From contig CAYZKY010000001.1 in assembly GCA_964478815.1 (NCBI GenBank), forward strand, positions 53,263-117,262: a stretch of 64,000 nucleotides of DNA. The letters are read 5' to 3'. A program made the translations under genes and the position numbers. The notes beneath the pieces are model-generated. The model searched no databases. It saw only the letters and a program-made list of their open reading frames with translations, and was not told the DNA's origin. This document shows, one piece after another, positions 25,185 through 33,531 of the stretch. The DNA is from DASVNK01 sp964478815. GTDB lineage: Bacteria > Verrucomicrobiota > Verrucomicrobiia > Limisphaerales > SXQI01. Position 1 is the stretch's first letter. Each line of letters starts with the position of its first letter.

Positions 25185-26242
25185 GCCTGCTGGAGCACCG
25201 CCAGGCCATCGACCGGCTGGATGCCAAAATCGTCCAGCTCCTGAACGAACGCACGCGCCACGTCCTGGAGATCGGCGCGATCAAACTGGCGGCCGGCGAA
25301 GAGATTTACGCCCCGCATCGCGAGCTGGCGGTGCTGCAGCGGCTCCGCGAATTGAACGCGGGTCCCATCACGGACGATTCGCTGCGGGCGATTTACCGGG
25401 AGATCATGTCGAGCGCCCTCTCGCTCGAAAAGACGATGACGATCGCCTATTTCGGGCCGGAGGCGACCTTCACGCATCAGGCGGCGATCCGGAAATTCGG
25501 CTCCAGCCTCCAGTATTCCCCGCACAAAACCATCGCGGATGTCTTCACCGAGGTGAGCAAAGGCCGCGCCGATTACGGCGTCGTGCCGGTCGAGAACTCG
25601 ACCGAAGGGGTGGTCACGCACACGCTCGACATGTTCGTCGATAGCGACCTTAAAATCGTGGCGCAGATCATTCTGCCGATCCAGCAATGCCTCATCGGCA
25701 ATACCCGCCGCGATCGGATCAAGAAGGTCTATTCCCATCCGCAACCGCTGGCGCAATGCCGGCAGTACCTCCAGCTTCATCTCGCGTCGGCCGAGATTGT
25801 GGAGACGTCGTCCACGACTCGAGCCGCGGAGTTGGCGGCGAAGGAAAAGGGAGCCGCAGCCATCGCCAGTTCGCTGGCCGCCGAGCGGTACGGGCTCAAG
25901 ATTCTGGAGAAGGACATTCAGGACAGCTCGAGCAATGCGACGCGGTTCTTCGTGCTCGGCCGCCAGTGCAGCCCTCCTACCGGGAACGACCGGACCAGCC
26001 TGATGCTGAGCGTCACTCACCGCGTCGGCGCGTTGCATCGCGTGCTCGCGCCGTTCAACCTGTTCAAGGTCAACCTGACCCGGATCGAGTCCCGCCCGAA
26101 CAAGCGCAAAGCCTGGGAGTACTTCTTCTTCGTCGATTGCGACGGGCACATTCAGGACAAGAAGCTGGCTCAGACGATCGAACGCATTCAGCGCGATTGC
26201 AACTTCCTCAAGGTGCTGGGCTCTTACCCGAACGGCGGCTAA
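25181..26242 (+). CDS. pheA: Bifunctional chorismate mutase / prephenate dehydratase
   Basis: This 353-residue P-protein makes phenylpyruvate from chorismate in phenylalanine synthesis. An AroQ-type chorismate mutase helix bundle lies at residues 1-85 (RQAIDRLDAKIVQLLNER). The prephenate dehydratase runs from about 87 (IAYFGPEATFTHQAA), with the catalytic-type NATRFFVLG motif near 250. The C-terminal ACT domain contains ESRP, the phenylalanine feedback motif. It is translationally coupled to scpB through a 4-bp ATGA overlap, an unusual but plausible operon partner. Confidence 0.95.
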   Translation: MSLLEHRQAIDRLDAKIVQLLNERTRHVLEIGAIKLAAGEEIYAPHRELAVLQRLRELNAGPITDDSLRAIYREIMSSALSLEKTMTIAYFGPEATFTHQAAIRKFGSSLQYSPHKTIADVFTEVSKGRADYGVVPVENSTEGVVTHTLDMFVDSDLKIVAQIILPIQQCLIGNTRRDRIKKVYSHPQPLAQCRQYLQLHLASAEIVETSSTTRAAELAAKEKGAAAIASSLAAERYGLKILEKDIQDSSSNATRFFVLGRQCSPPTGNDRTSLMLSVTHRVGALHRVLAPFNLFKVNLTRIESRPNKRKAWEYFFFVDCDGHIQDKKLAQTIERIQRDCNFLKVLGSYPNGG

Positions 26243-26246
26243 TTCC

Positions 26247-26423
26247 ATGCCCCGACTGCTCAACATCCTGACGGACAAAGACGAGTTGGCGCTCGACTTA
26301 ATCGAACGCGAACAGGCGCAGCCGGAGTTGAGCGTCGAAGTGTTCGATCTGACGCAGGACTCTCCCGACTACGCGGCCTTGGTCGAGCGCATCTTCGCGG
26401 CGGACAAAGTCCACGTCTGGTAG
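26247..26423 (+). CDS. Small hypothetical protein (58 residues)
   Basis: The protein begins MPRLLNILTDKDELALDLIE and ends AADKVHVW. It is acidic, with an alternating strand-helix pattern and no signal peptide. It lies 4 bp after the pheA stop and is followed by a hairpin, so it is probably the last gene of the scpA-scpB-pheA operon. The sequence looks like a compact alpha/beta protein, reminiscent in length of small sulfur-relay (TusB/DsrH-like) proteins, but no diagnostic residue supports that. I do not assign a function. Confidence 0.6.
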   Translation: MPRLLNILTDKDELALDLIEREQAQPELSVEVFDLTQDSPDYAALVERIFAADKVHVW

Positions 26424-26442
26424 CCGGAGATTTTCGGCGTGC

Positions 26443-26478
26443 TGGCGAGGAACGGGAACGCTCCCTCGCCATTGTTCT
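26443..26478 (+). terminator. Probable terminator of the scp-pheA operon
   Basis: TGGCGAGG (26443-26450) and CCTCGCCA (26464-26471) are perfect 8-bp arms with a 13-nt loop, followed by TTGTTCT. It lies between convergent genes. Confidence 0.55.
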
Positions 26479-26500
26479 CAAGCAATTTTCGGACTGGCGC

Positions 26501-27163
26501 TTAAGGTTTCTGCCGCCGGACGAGCATGATGAGGAACTTTTTCAAGCGCCGGGCCCGCGTTTCCGGCTTCTTGGCGGACTGGAGATGGAAGTAGATGCTG
26601 TAGCGGCTCGACTTGGCGAGGGTGGCGAAGAACTCCTTGGCGCGGGGCCGGGCTTCGAGCGCTTGCAGAAAATCCTCCGGCATCGTGGCCGTGCTCGATG
26701 AGCTGTAGGCTTGAGCCCAACGCCCATCCGCCTGCGCCGCCAGCACGGCGGCGAGGCCGGCTGGCTGCATCCGGTTCTCTCGAATCAGGCGTTCGACATG
26801 GCCGGTATTGACCTTGGACCAGACGCTGCGCGGGCCGCGCCGGGTAAACTTTTGCAGCCAGGAACGCTCGTCGTGGCGCTGCTTTTGGCCATCGATCCAT
26901 CCGTAACAGAGGGCTTCATCGACCGCCTCGAGATAGGACACGGTCGCTTCCCCGCTCGCTTTTTTGAAAATGCGCAGCCAGATGCCGGGATGTTCCAAGT
27001 GATGCTCGTGCAGCCAGCGCTGGAACGCCGCGGCATTGACGAACGACAGGATCGGCTGGTCCGGCCTGGGTGGCTTCGCCAGTTTGGCGCGGATGATCGA
27101 CACGGCGAAGCGTGGGCGAAGACTGGTTAGTGGATCAATCCACGGAATGCTTTGCGCTCGCAC
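26501..27163 (-). CDS. YdeI/OmpD-associated family protein
   Basis: The frame has 220 codons. The core LHEHHLEHPGIWLRIFKK, then YLEAVDEALCYGWIDGQ and MPEDFLQALEARPRAKEFF, is typical of the YdeI family, small proteins sometimes linked with bacteriocin or antimicrobial-peptide protection, of unproven biochemistry. The C-terminus is basic (RARRLKKFLIMLVRRQKP). The start is uncertain: ATG 27163 makes it overlap the DoxX gene by 37 bp, while a GTG at 27103 gives a 200-residue protein without overlap. Confidence 0.8.
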   Translation of the reverse strand: MRAQSIPWIDPLTSLRPRFAVSIIRAKLAKPPRPDQPILSFVNAAAFQRWLHEHHLEHPGIWLRIFKKASGEATVSYLEAVDEALCYGWIDGQKQRHDERSWLQKFTRRGPRSVWSKVNTGHVERLIRENRMQPAGLAAVLAAQADGRWAQAYSSSSTATMPEDFLQALEARPRAKEFFATLAKSSRYSIYFHLQSAKKPETRARRLKKFLIMLVRRQKP

Positions 27164-27510
27164 CAGAGCAAATAGAGCGCCAGCAGGACGATGATGATGA
27201 GAGGCGGACTGGCGAGACCATCGCCTTTCATGATGAAGGCATGGTAGGCGAGGATATTGACGATGACGGGACCGAGCGCCAACAGGCCCAGGTTGCGGGT
27301 CTTGGGAATGGCAACCAGAATGCCGCCGATCACCTCGACGACTTTTACGAAAGCGAGGTAACCCGTCGGCGCGAAGGCCGCCATGAATTGGGCAGCAGGA
27401 GTGCCCTCCGGCAAGGCCGGCATCGGGGCAACTTTCAGGAGGACGACCAGGCCGGAGGCGACGAACACAAAACCAAGCAGCGCGCCAGCGATCGCAGGCA
27501 GGTATTTCAT
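27127..27510 (-). CDS. DoxX-like integral membrane protein
   Basis: The 127-residue protein has four hydrophobic segments: MKYLPAIAGALLGFVFVASG at the N-terminus, a Pro-rich loop, FVKVVEVIGGILVAIP, and two C-terminal segments. This is the DoxX/YphA-type layout. Family members are small inner-membrane proteins with loosely defined roles in oxidative stress or quinone-linked oxidation. It overlaps the downstream YdeI-family frame, so the two may be cotranscribed. Confidence 0.8.
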   Translation of the reverse strand: MKYLPAIAGALLGFVFVASGLVVLLKVAPMPALPEGTPAAQFMAAFAPTGYLAFVKVVEVIGGILVAIPKTRNLGLLALGPVIVNILAYHAFIMKGDGLASPPLIIIVLLALYLLWCERKAFRGLIH

Positions 27511-27628
27511 AAGTGCATCGGTTCGAAACTTGAGATCAGCCTAGCAAAGCGCTTTCAGGAAGACCAGAACGGAGCGTCAGGACCGTCACGCGCTCGCCCC
27601 GGAAAGCAGGACGTGGCAGGGTGGGCAA

Positions 27629-30265
27629 ATGCCGTTGCCGTTAACGCCGAGCCCGGTAACCGAGTGGTTCGCGCGCACGTTCGAGGAGCCTACGCCCGCC
27701 CAAAGCCGGGCCTGGCCGCTCATCGAAGCCGGCCGGAATACGCTGATCATCTCTCCCACCGGCACAGGCAAGACGCTGGCGGCCTTCCTGGGCATTCTTA
27801 ACGAGCTGGCGTTGCAGCACCTGCGCGGCGGGTTAAAGGCATCGATCCACGCCATTTATATCAGCCCATTGCGGGCGCTAAGCTACGATCTCGAGAAGAA
27901 CCTGGCCGAACCGTTGCACGGAAGTTTCGGTGCGACGCCGCCGATCCGGGTGGGGCTGCGCTCCAGCGACACGTCGGCGTCCGTCCGCCAGCGGCAACTC
28001 ACCGCCCCGCCCCACATTCTGCTCACGACGCCGGAGAGTCTGAGCATTCTATTGAGCCAGAGAAAATGGCTGGCGCCACTATCGACCGTCCGCTGGGTGG
28101 TGGTGGACGAAGTTCACGCCTTGGCTCCGAACAAGCGCGGGGTGCATCTCAGCTTGAGCCTGGAGCGGCTGGATCGCTGGGCGCAGCAGCACGGCACCGC
28201 CACGGCGCCGCGCTCCCTGCAACGCATCGGCCTGTCGGCGACCGTCGCGCCGGCCGGAGAAGTAGCGCGATTTCTCGTGGGACAGGATCGAACGTGCGAC
28301 ATCGTGGATGTGACGGCGGCGAAGAAGATCGATCTCAGGGTCTATTCGCCGCTGGGCCGGAACCCCTACCCGCAATCGGGCTACACGGGACAGCGGCTAA
28401 TCCGGGAATTAGGCAAACTCGTGCGGGCGCATCGCACCACGTTAATTTTCAGCAATACGCGTTCGGGCGCCGAGGCGGCGACCTATTGGCTCACGCGGGC
28501 ATTGCCCGATCTGAGCGCTCAGATCGAGTGCCATCACGCGTCGCTCGACCGCGATTTGCGCCTGGAGGTGGAAGATCGCCTGAAGCGCGGCGAGCTCCGG
28601 GCCGTGGTCTGCTCGACCAGCCTGGAATTGGGCATCGATATCGGGTCGATCGATCTCGTGGTGATGCTGTCGACGCCCAAGGGCGTCAGCCGCGCGCTGC
28701 AGCGGACGGGCCGGGCGGGACATAACCTGCGCAGTGTCAGCCGCGGCTTGCTGATGGCGACCAACATCAACGACCTGGTGGAGTGCTGCGCCACGGCGCT
28801 GCTCGCGCGGCGGCGGCAACTGGACGAGGTGCGGCTGCCGGAAGCGCCGCTCGATGTGCTGGCGCAACACCTGGCGAGCATGGGTTGCACCGAGCGTTGG
28901 GCGCGTCCCGCCGCCTATGAGCTGGTCCGGCGGGCTTATCCGTACCGCGCCTTGAAACAGGAGGATTTCGATTTAGTGCTGGATTACCTCGCGGGTGGCG
29001 GGCGGGCGCTCCGTCGTCAGTACGCGGAGACATTCGGAAAGATCGATCTCGATGACGAGAGCTTCGAGACGCGGCTTGGCCGGGTGCGCACCGATCTTCT
29101 CCAAAACATCGGCGTCATCCCGAACGAAGGGATGGTAGCCGTGCGGCTGAAAGGCCGGACGATCGGCCTGATCGAGGAAAGCTTCCTGCGGCTATTGCAA
29201 GTGGGCGATGTCTTCATCATCGCGGGGCGCCCGGTGCGGCTGGATCGCGTGGGAGCGATGGAATGCTTCGTGACTCCCGCGGATGGCGTCGTGCCGACCG
29301 TCCCCCGTTGGAACGCGAACAAAATGCCGCTGACCAACCGCGTGGCGGAAGAGATGGTGGCCTTTCGCGGCGAAGTGCGGGCGCGCTTCGAGGAACTCGG
29401 CTCCGCTGGGAGCACGCATACCGGGTGGATCGAAACCCGGCTGGATTGTGGAGTGGCCAACGCCCGCATTATCGCGCAGATGCTTGCGGCTCAAGCTTCG
29501 GTTTCAGAGATCCCGACCGCCGATTTCCTGCTCGTGGAGGACTTCCTCGAAAATGAACCAGAACTGCCTGGCGAACTAACCGGACAAGGCCGGCGACCGC
29601 GGCGGGTGGCCCGCACCTCAGGACGGTCCCGCCACTATTTCTTCCACTGCCTGGTGGGCCGGGCCGCCAATGAGGCCCTTTCGCGGGTCGTGGCACTCCG
29701 CCTGGGCCGGCTTCGCGGCGGCAATGCCATCGCCACGCCCGACGATTACGGCTTTGTGCTGACGGTGGCGCCGCAGCAGGCGATTGCGGAGGCGGATCTT
29801 CCCGGCTTGCTCTCGCCAGAAGGCTTCGCGGATGACCTCCAGCAGGTGCTGTCCCGTTCGGATTTGCTGCGCTACCACTTTCGCAACGCGGCCCAGACGG
29901 GCCTGATGGTCTACCGGAATTACTTCGGAGAGAAGAAGCCGCTGCGCAAAGTGCAGTGGTCGACCGATGTCATATTTAATGTGCTGCTCGAACACGAGCC
30001 GGATCACCTCCTCCTGCGCGAGGCCCGCCGGGACGCCGTCCACACCTATCTCGACCTCGATCTGGCCCTGAACTATCTCGAGACGATCCGCACCCGCCCG
30101 CACCGTCTGCGCGCTATCGATCAGGTGCCGCCGCTGAGCTTCGCGCTGTTCGCCACAAAGATTAAGGAAGCCTTGCTGGTGGAGGATCCGCGCGAGGTGA
30201 CGGAACGGCTGTTTCACCATTGGTGGTCCAAGCTGGAGCGTTCCGACGAGTCGACACCGCAGTAA
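27629..30265 (+). CDS. Lhr-type superfamily 2 DEAD/H helicase
   Basis: The protein has 878 residues. RecA-like motor domains carry Walker A SPTGTGKT at 42-49, VVVDEVHAL near 160, the SAT motif (IGLSATVAP), and QRTGRAGHN near 355. The winged-helix and Lhr-specific C-terminal domain lies beyond. The length matches the Lhr-Core form rather than the 1,500-residue E. coli Lhr. Such helicases translocate 3'-5' on single-stranded DNA and unwind RNA:DNA hybrids, probably in repair. The nuclease/phosphoesterase and DNA ligase genes that often accompany Lhr-Core in bacteria are absent next to it. It starts with ATG 27629, with no clear ribosome-binding site. Confidence 0.92.
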   Translation: MPLPLTPSPVTEWFARTFEEPTPAQSRAWPLIEAGRNTLIISPTGTGKTLAAFLGILNELALQHLRGGLKASIHAIYISPLRALSYDLEKNLAEPLHGSFGATPPIRVGLRSSDTSASVRQRQLTAPPHILLTTPESLSILLSQRKWLAPLSTVRWVVVDEVHALAPNKRGVHLSLSLERLDRWAQQHGTATAPRSLQRIGLSATVAPAGEVARFLVGQDRTCDIVDVTAAKKIDLRVYSPLGRNPYPQSGYTGQRLIRELGKLVRAHRTTLIFSNTRSGAEAATYWLTRALPDLSAQIECHHASLDRDLRLEVEDRLKRGELRAVVCSTSLELGIDIGSIDLVVMLSTPKGVSRALQRTGRAGHNLRSVSRGLLMATNINDLVECCATALLARRRQLDEVRLPEAPLDVLAQHLASMGCTERWARPAAYELVRRAYPYRALKQEDFDLVLDYLAGGGRALRRQYAETFGKIDLDDESFETRLGRVRTDLLQNIGVIPNEGMVAVRLKGRTIGLIEESFLRLLQVGDVFIIAGRPVRLDRVGAMECFVTPADGVVPTVPRWNANKMPLTNRVAEEMVAFRGEVRARFEELGSAGSTHTGWIETRLDCGVANARIIAQMLAAQASVSEIPTADFLLVEDFLENEPELPGELTGQGRRPRRVARTSGRSRHYFFHCLVGRAANEALSRVVALRLGRLRGGNAIATPDDYGFVLTVAPQQAIAEADLPGLLSPEGFADDLQQVLSRSDLLRYHFRNAAQTGLMVYRNYFGEKKPLRKVQWSTDVIFNVLLEHEPDHLLLREARRDAVHTYLDLDLALNYLETIRTRPHRLRAIDQVPPLSFALFATKIKEALLVEDPREVTERLFHHWWSKLERSDESTPQ

Positions 30266-30338
30266 CGCTTCATCAACCGCTCAAGCGTTCGCGGTGGGGT
30301 TGCTCGCTTTGCGAGGATAAGTTCACCGCGATCCCGAG

Positions 30339-30366
30339 TTGCGCGTGCGGTGGCGCAGGGTAGAGT
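30339..30366 (+). promoter_or_regulatory. Possible sigma70-type promoter
   Basis: TTGCGC (30339-30344), a 16-base spacer and TAGAGT (30361-30366) lie just upstream of the secreted-protein gene whose ribosome-binding site is GAGGAG. The TTGCG-type -35 resembles the ones at 40336 and 46205. Confidence 0.35.
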
Positions 30367-30388
30367 TTCCCCTTTGCGAGGAGCACCG

Positions 30389-32056
30389 ATGAAGGAACTT
30401 TTGGCGAGCCCGGCCTGCAGGGGTTGGTGCTGGATGATTGCATTGCTGGTGGGGCCGGTCTTGCTGCACGGAGCCTCGCAGGACGTGCGGTTCTTCGGAC
30501 TCTACAACGGCCAGGTCTGGCATCAGGAGAGCGCCGAGCCGCCCGCGCTCGCGACCGTGGGCAACCCCCACGAGTTCAAGGCGTTCGTACTGCTGGGCAG
30601 CACGCCCACCGTGAGTTCGGTCTCCCTGAAATGGCCGAACAATACGACCCGCCCGCTCCAGAAGCTTCCGACGAGCTGGCTCTATTACACGAATCTCCCC
30701 AATCAACCCAATCTGAATTTCGCCGCGCCGCAGGGCAGCTACACTTTCACCATCGAGAGCGCTTCCGCCGGTTCGAAGACCATCACGCTCGGTTTGTTCG
30801 GCGATTTCTATCCCGTGACGCCCCGGCTCCTGAACTGGGTGGAAGCGCAGACGATCGATACGGAAAAGCCCTTCACCCTGAACTGGGCGGCGAACATCGC
30901 CTCGTTCACCGAAGTGCAAATTCACGAGGGCGACCGGCTCGTGTTTCGGACCGGGGATATGCCCGGTGAAGCCGGATCCCTCGCGGCCAACGCAGCTTCA
31001 GCGGTCATTCCGGCCAGAACGCTGCAGCCCGGCGGCAAGTATCGCGCGTCCATCACGGCTTGGGCCCGCATGGCGGCCAACACCGCCGGATATCCCGGCG
31101 CGCTCGGCTGGGTCGCCTACACCAAACGGACGGAATTCTGGATTCGCGCCGCTTTCCCGACGAACGATATCGTGTCGTTCTCGACCTTCAAAACCCGGCG
31201 CTACGCGCAAACCTCGCCGGTCGACATCCTCCCCGATCCCAACGCAAGCTTTGCGCTGGTCTCGGCCGCCGAGGGCACCGGTCCCACGGTCGTCAAAGGG
31301 GCGAGTTGGCGGGCTCAACCCGGTCCCGCCCGCGCCTTGGAGCGCGCGGGGAACACCTGGTCACGAGAGGATCGTTTCACCACCGAAGCGCTCTTGAACG
31401 CGGCCGCTCCGAATGGCCCCATCGAGTTCACCTTCGATACCACGCGCAATGGACTTCGCACCGTGCCGCTCGCCTTCGCCGACACTCTGCCCCCGGCCCC
31501 GGCCCTGCAAAACTGGTACGAAGCTAATACCATCGAATCGGCCAAAACTTTCGCGCTCCGCTGGCAGTCGGCTGGGAATTTCGTCCGCGTGCGGATTTTG
31601 CGCGCCGGGCAACAGGTCTTTCACGCCAGCAACCTGCCGGGAGAAGGCGCAGGCTTGCCGGCGGGAGCCACTTCGGTCACCTTGCCGGCTGGGCTGCTCG
31701 CCCCCGGGGAAACGTGCGAACTGCGTTTGCTGGCGGCCCGCCTGAGCCGCACCGAACTCTACGAATACCCGCGCGCTTTCGGCCTGTCGGGCGCGGCGGC
31801 GGAGACCACGGCCATCCTTCGCGCCCGGGGTGGGACGGTCCAGACGCCCACCTTCACCCGCGCCGGCCGCGATGGAGCATTCTTCAGCCTGAGCCTGGCC
31901 GGCGATCCCGGCCGCGTCCACGCCCTCGAGGGAACCGCTGACTTCCGCACTTGGACCCTCCTCTTGCAGACCAATGCCACCGCTGGGGAATTTCAGATTC
32001 GCCTCCCAGCCAGCGCTCTGCAGAACCGCCCGTTTCTCCGAGCCTTGGCCTATTGA
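30389..32056 (+). CDS. Secreted hypothetical protein with an internally duplicated domain
   Basis: The protein has 555 residues. ATG 30389 has GAGGAG at good spacing and a signal peptide (WMIALLVGPVLLHGA). Two copies of a beta-rich unit start near residues 147 and 372, each with an NW(V/Y)EAxTI opening, an F/L-W strand and a DMPGEAG/NLPGEG loop. The C-terminal 65 residues form the LEGTADFRTWTLL / PFLRALAY module related to those ending two other secreted proteins here. No catalytic motif is seen, and the function is unknown. It is convergent with terC, with a 31-bp gap. Confidence 0.75.
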   Translation: MKELLASPACRGWCWMIALLVGPVLLHGASQDVRFFGLYNGQVWHQESAEPPALATVGNPHEFKAFVLLGSTPTVSSVSLKWPNNTTRPLQKLPTSWLYYTNLPNQPNLNFAAPQGSYTFTIESASAGSKTITLGLFGDFYPVTPRLLNWVEAQTIDTEKPFTLNWAANIASFTEVQIHEGDRLVFRTGDMPGEAGSLAANAASAVIPARTLQPGGKYRASITAWARMAANTAGYPGALGWVAYTKRTEFWIRAAFPTNDIVSFSTFKTRRYAQTSPVDILPDPNASFALVSAAEGTGPTVVKGASWRAQPGPARALERAGNTWSREDRFTTEALLNAAAPNGPIEFTFDTTRNGLRTVPLAFADTLPPAPALQNWYEANTIESAKTFALRWQSAGNFVRVRILRAGQQVFHASNLPGEGAGLPAGATSVTLPAGLLAPGETCELRLLAARLSRTELYEYPRAFGLSGAAAETTAILRARGGTVQTPTFTRAGRDGAFFSLSLAGDPGRVHALEGTADFRTWTLLLQTNATAGEFQIRLPASALQNRPFLRALAY

Positions 32057-32087
32057 TCCAGCCCGCCGTCCGGGACTGGAGGCGCGA

Positions 32088-33038
32088 TCAGGGGGGAGGC
32101 TGCTGGGCTGGGAGCGCCGGCGCCTTGGGCAGGGGCTTAACCAAGGACCAGACGATGCTGGCGGCGAGGATAGCGACGATCACGCCAAGGGAGACCGCTG
32201 TATCCACCTTGTACTGGGTGTGGGCGAGGATCATCTTGACGCCGACGAAGGTCAGCACCAGGCCGAGACCGATCTTCAGGTAATGGAATTTGTGCAGGAC
32301 GCCAGCGAGGGCGAAATAGAGCGAGCGCAGGCCCAGGATGGCGAAGACATTCGAGGTGTAGACGATGAACGGATCGAGGGTAATGGCGAAGATCGCCGGA
32401 ATGGAATCGACGGCGAAGATGAGGTCCGTGAATTCAACGAGGAGCAACACCACGAACAAGGGCGTGGCAAGGCGGATGCCGTTTTCGCGGACGAAAAACT
32501 TGTCGCCGCGATAATCGTCCGTGACGGGGAACCAGCGCCGGAACAAGCGGACGACCGGGTTGTGCTCGGGGTGGATCTCCTCGCCGCGTTTCACGATCAT
32601 CTTGATGCCCGTGAGGATCAGAAAACCGCCGAAAATGTAGATGATCCAGGAGAATCGGGCCAGCAACGCGGCGCCGATCACGATCATGACGGCGCGCATC
32701 ACCAACGCCCCGAGGATGCCCCAGAACAGCACCTTGTGCTGGTACTTTAGAGGGACGGCGAAGTAGGAAAACAAGAGCGCGAAGACAAAAATATTGTCCA
32801 CGCTCAGGGATTTCTCGATCAGGTAGCCGGTGAGGAATTCGAGTCCCTTTTGCGCGCCGTAGTATTTCCAGACACCCAGGTTAAACAACAGCGCGAGGAG
32901 CACCCAAACGATCGTCCACCCGATGGATTCCTTGAACGAAACGATATGGGATTGACGATGGAAGACCCCGAGGTCCAAGGCGAGCATGGCCAGCACGAAG
33001 ACGTTGAAGCCGATCCAAAGCCAGACTTGATCGATCAT
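32088..33038 (-). CDS. TerC/Alx-family membrane protein
   Basis: This 316-residue polytopic membrane protein shows the family signatures EKSLSVDNIFVFALLFSYF and LVEFTDLIFAVDSIPAIFA, each with acidic residues inside membrane helices that probably bind metal. TerC/Alx proteins are linked to tellurite resistance and, more recently, Mn2+ export. The C-terminus ends in Pro/Ala-rich sequence. It follows the HPF/RaiA-like gene by 42 bp on the same strand, suggesting an operon. I saw no yybP-ykoY-like manganese riboswitch. Confidence 0.92.
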   Translation of the reverse strand: MIDQVWLWIGFNVFVLAMLALDLGVFHRQSHIVSFKESIGWTIVWVLLALLFNLGVWKYYGAQKGLEFLTGYLIEKSLSVDNIFVFALLFSYFAVPLKYQHKVLFWGILGALVMRAVMIVIGAALLARFSWIIYIFGGFLILTGIKMIVKRGEEIHPEHNPVVRLFRRWFPVTDDYRGDKFFVRENGIRLATPLFVVLLLVEFTDLIFAVDSIPAIFAITLDPFIVYTSNVFAILGLRSLYFALAGVLHKFHYLKIGLGLVLTFVGVKMILAHTQYKVDTAVSLGVIVAILAASIVWSLVKPLPKAPALPAQQPPP

Positions 33039-33080
33039 GGGCAGGAAATGAGATGGGGCAGTCGGTGGGCGGTTGGCCGG

Positions 33081-33443
33081 TCAGAGCCGGGCCGGGCGGG
33101 GCCGAGTCTTGGCCGCCGGGGCCGAGAGGCGGCTCTTGAGTTTGCTTTCGCCCCGGGTGGTTCGCCCGGCGATGCGCGCGCGCAGTTCGCGCATGGTTTT
33201 GGCGAAGGCAGCACGCAGCGTGTGGTCGCGCGATTCGGCGAAGACATCCGGCCCCGGGGTGACCAGGTGAACCTTGACTTCGTAGGCCGGGCTGGCGTCG
33301 ACATAGCGGGCGAGCCGGACATTCGCTTCGTCGATGCGCAACTCGGAGCGCAGGCCGAGGATCTGATGCTCGACCCAGGCATCGAGCGTCTGGGTGGAAC
33401 GGATGCTGAAATGTTGCAGGGTCATTTTCAAATCGTTCTTCAT
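33081..33443 (-). CDS. Ribosome hibernation factor-like protein (HPF/RaiA family)
   Basis: The protein has 120 residues with the small beta-alpha-beta-beta-beta-alpha pattern of the sigma-54 modulation/HPF domain: ISxRxTQTLDAWVE, then VRLARYVDASPAYEVKVHL, ending in a basic Arg/Lys/Pro tail. Family members bind the 30S decoding site under stress and stop translation. The central helix carries few of the residues that define true RaiA, so it may be a divergent paralogue. It is divergent from the LysR gene and upstream of terC. Confidence 0.72.
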   Translation of the reverse strand: MKNDLKMTLQHFSIRSTQTLDAWVEHQILGLRSELRIDEANVRLARYVDASPAYEVKVHLVTPGPDVFAESRDHTLRAAFAKTMRELRARIAGRTTRGESKLKSRLSAPAAKTRPRPARL

Positions 33444-33480
33444 GGGCGCAGCGTAAGTTCAGGGCGGGAACACCACTAAT

Positions 33481-33515
33481 ATTCGTTTCCGAATGGACGT
33501 TTCGGAAAAACCGAA
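33481..33515. promoter_or_regulatory. Candidate LysR-type operator sites
   Basis: ATTCG-N4-CGAAT (33481-33494) and TTCGG-N5-CCGAA (33501-33515; a T-N11-A palindrome with the form expected of LysR boxes) lie in the short gap between the divergent HPF-like and LysR-type genes. Confidence 0.5.
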
Positions 33516-33531
33516 CGATCATTCCGAAGCA

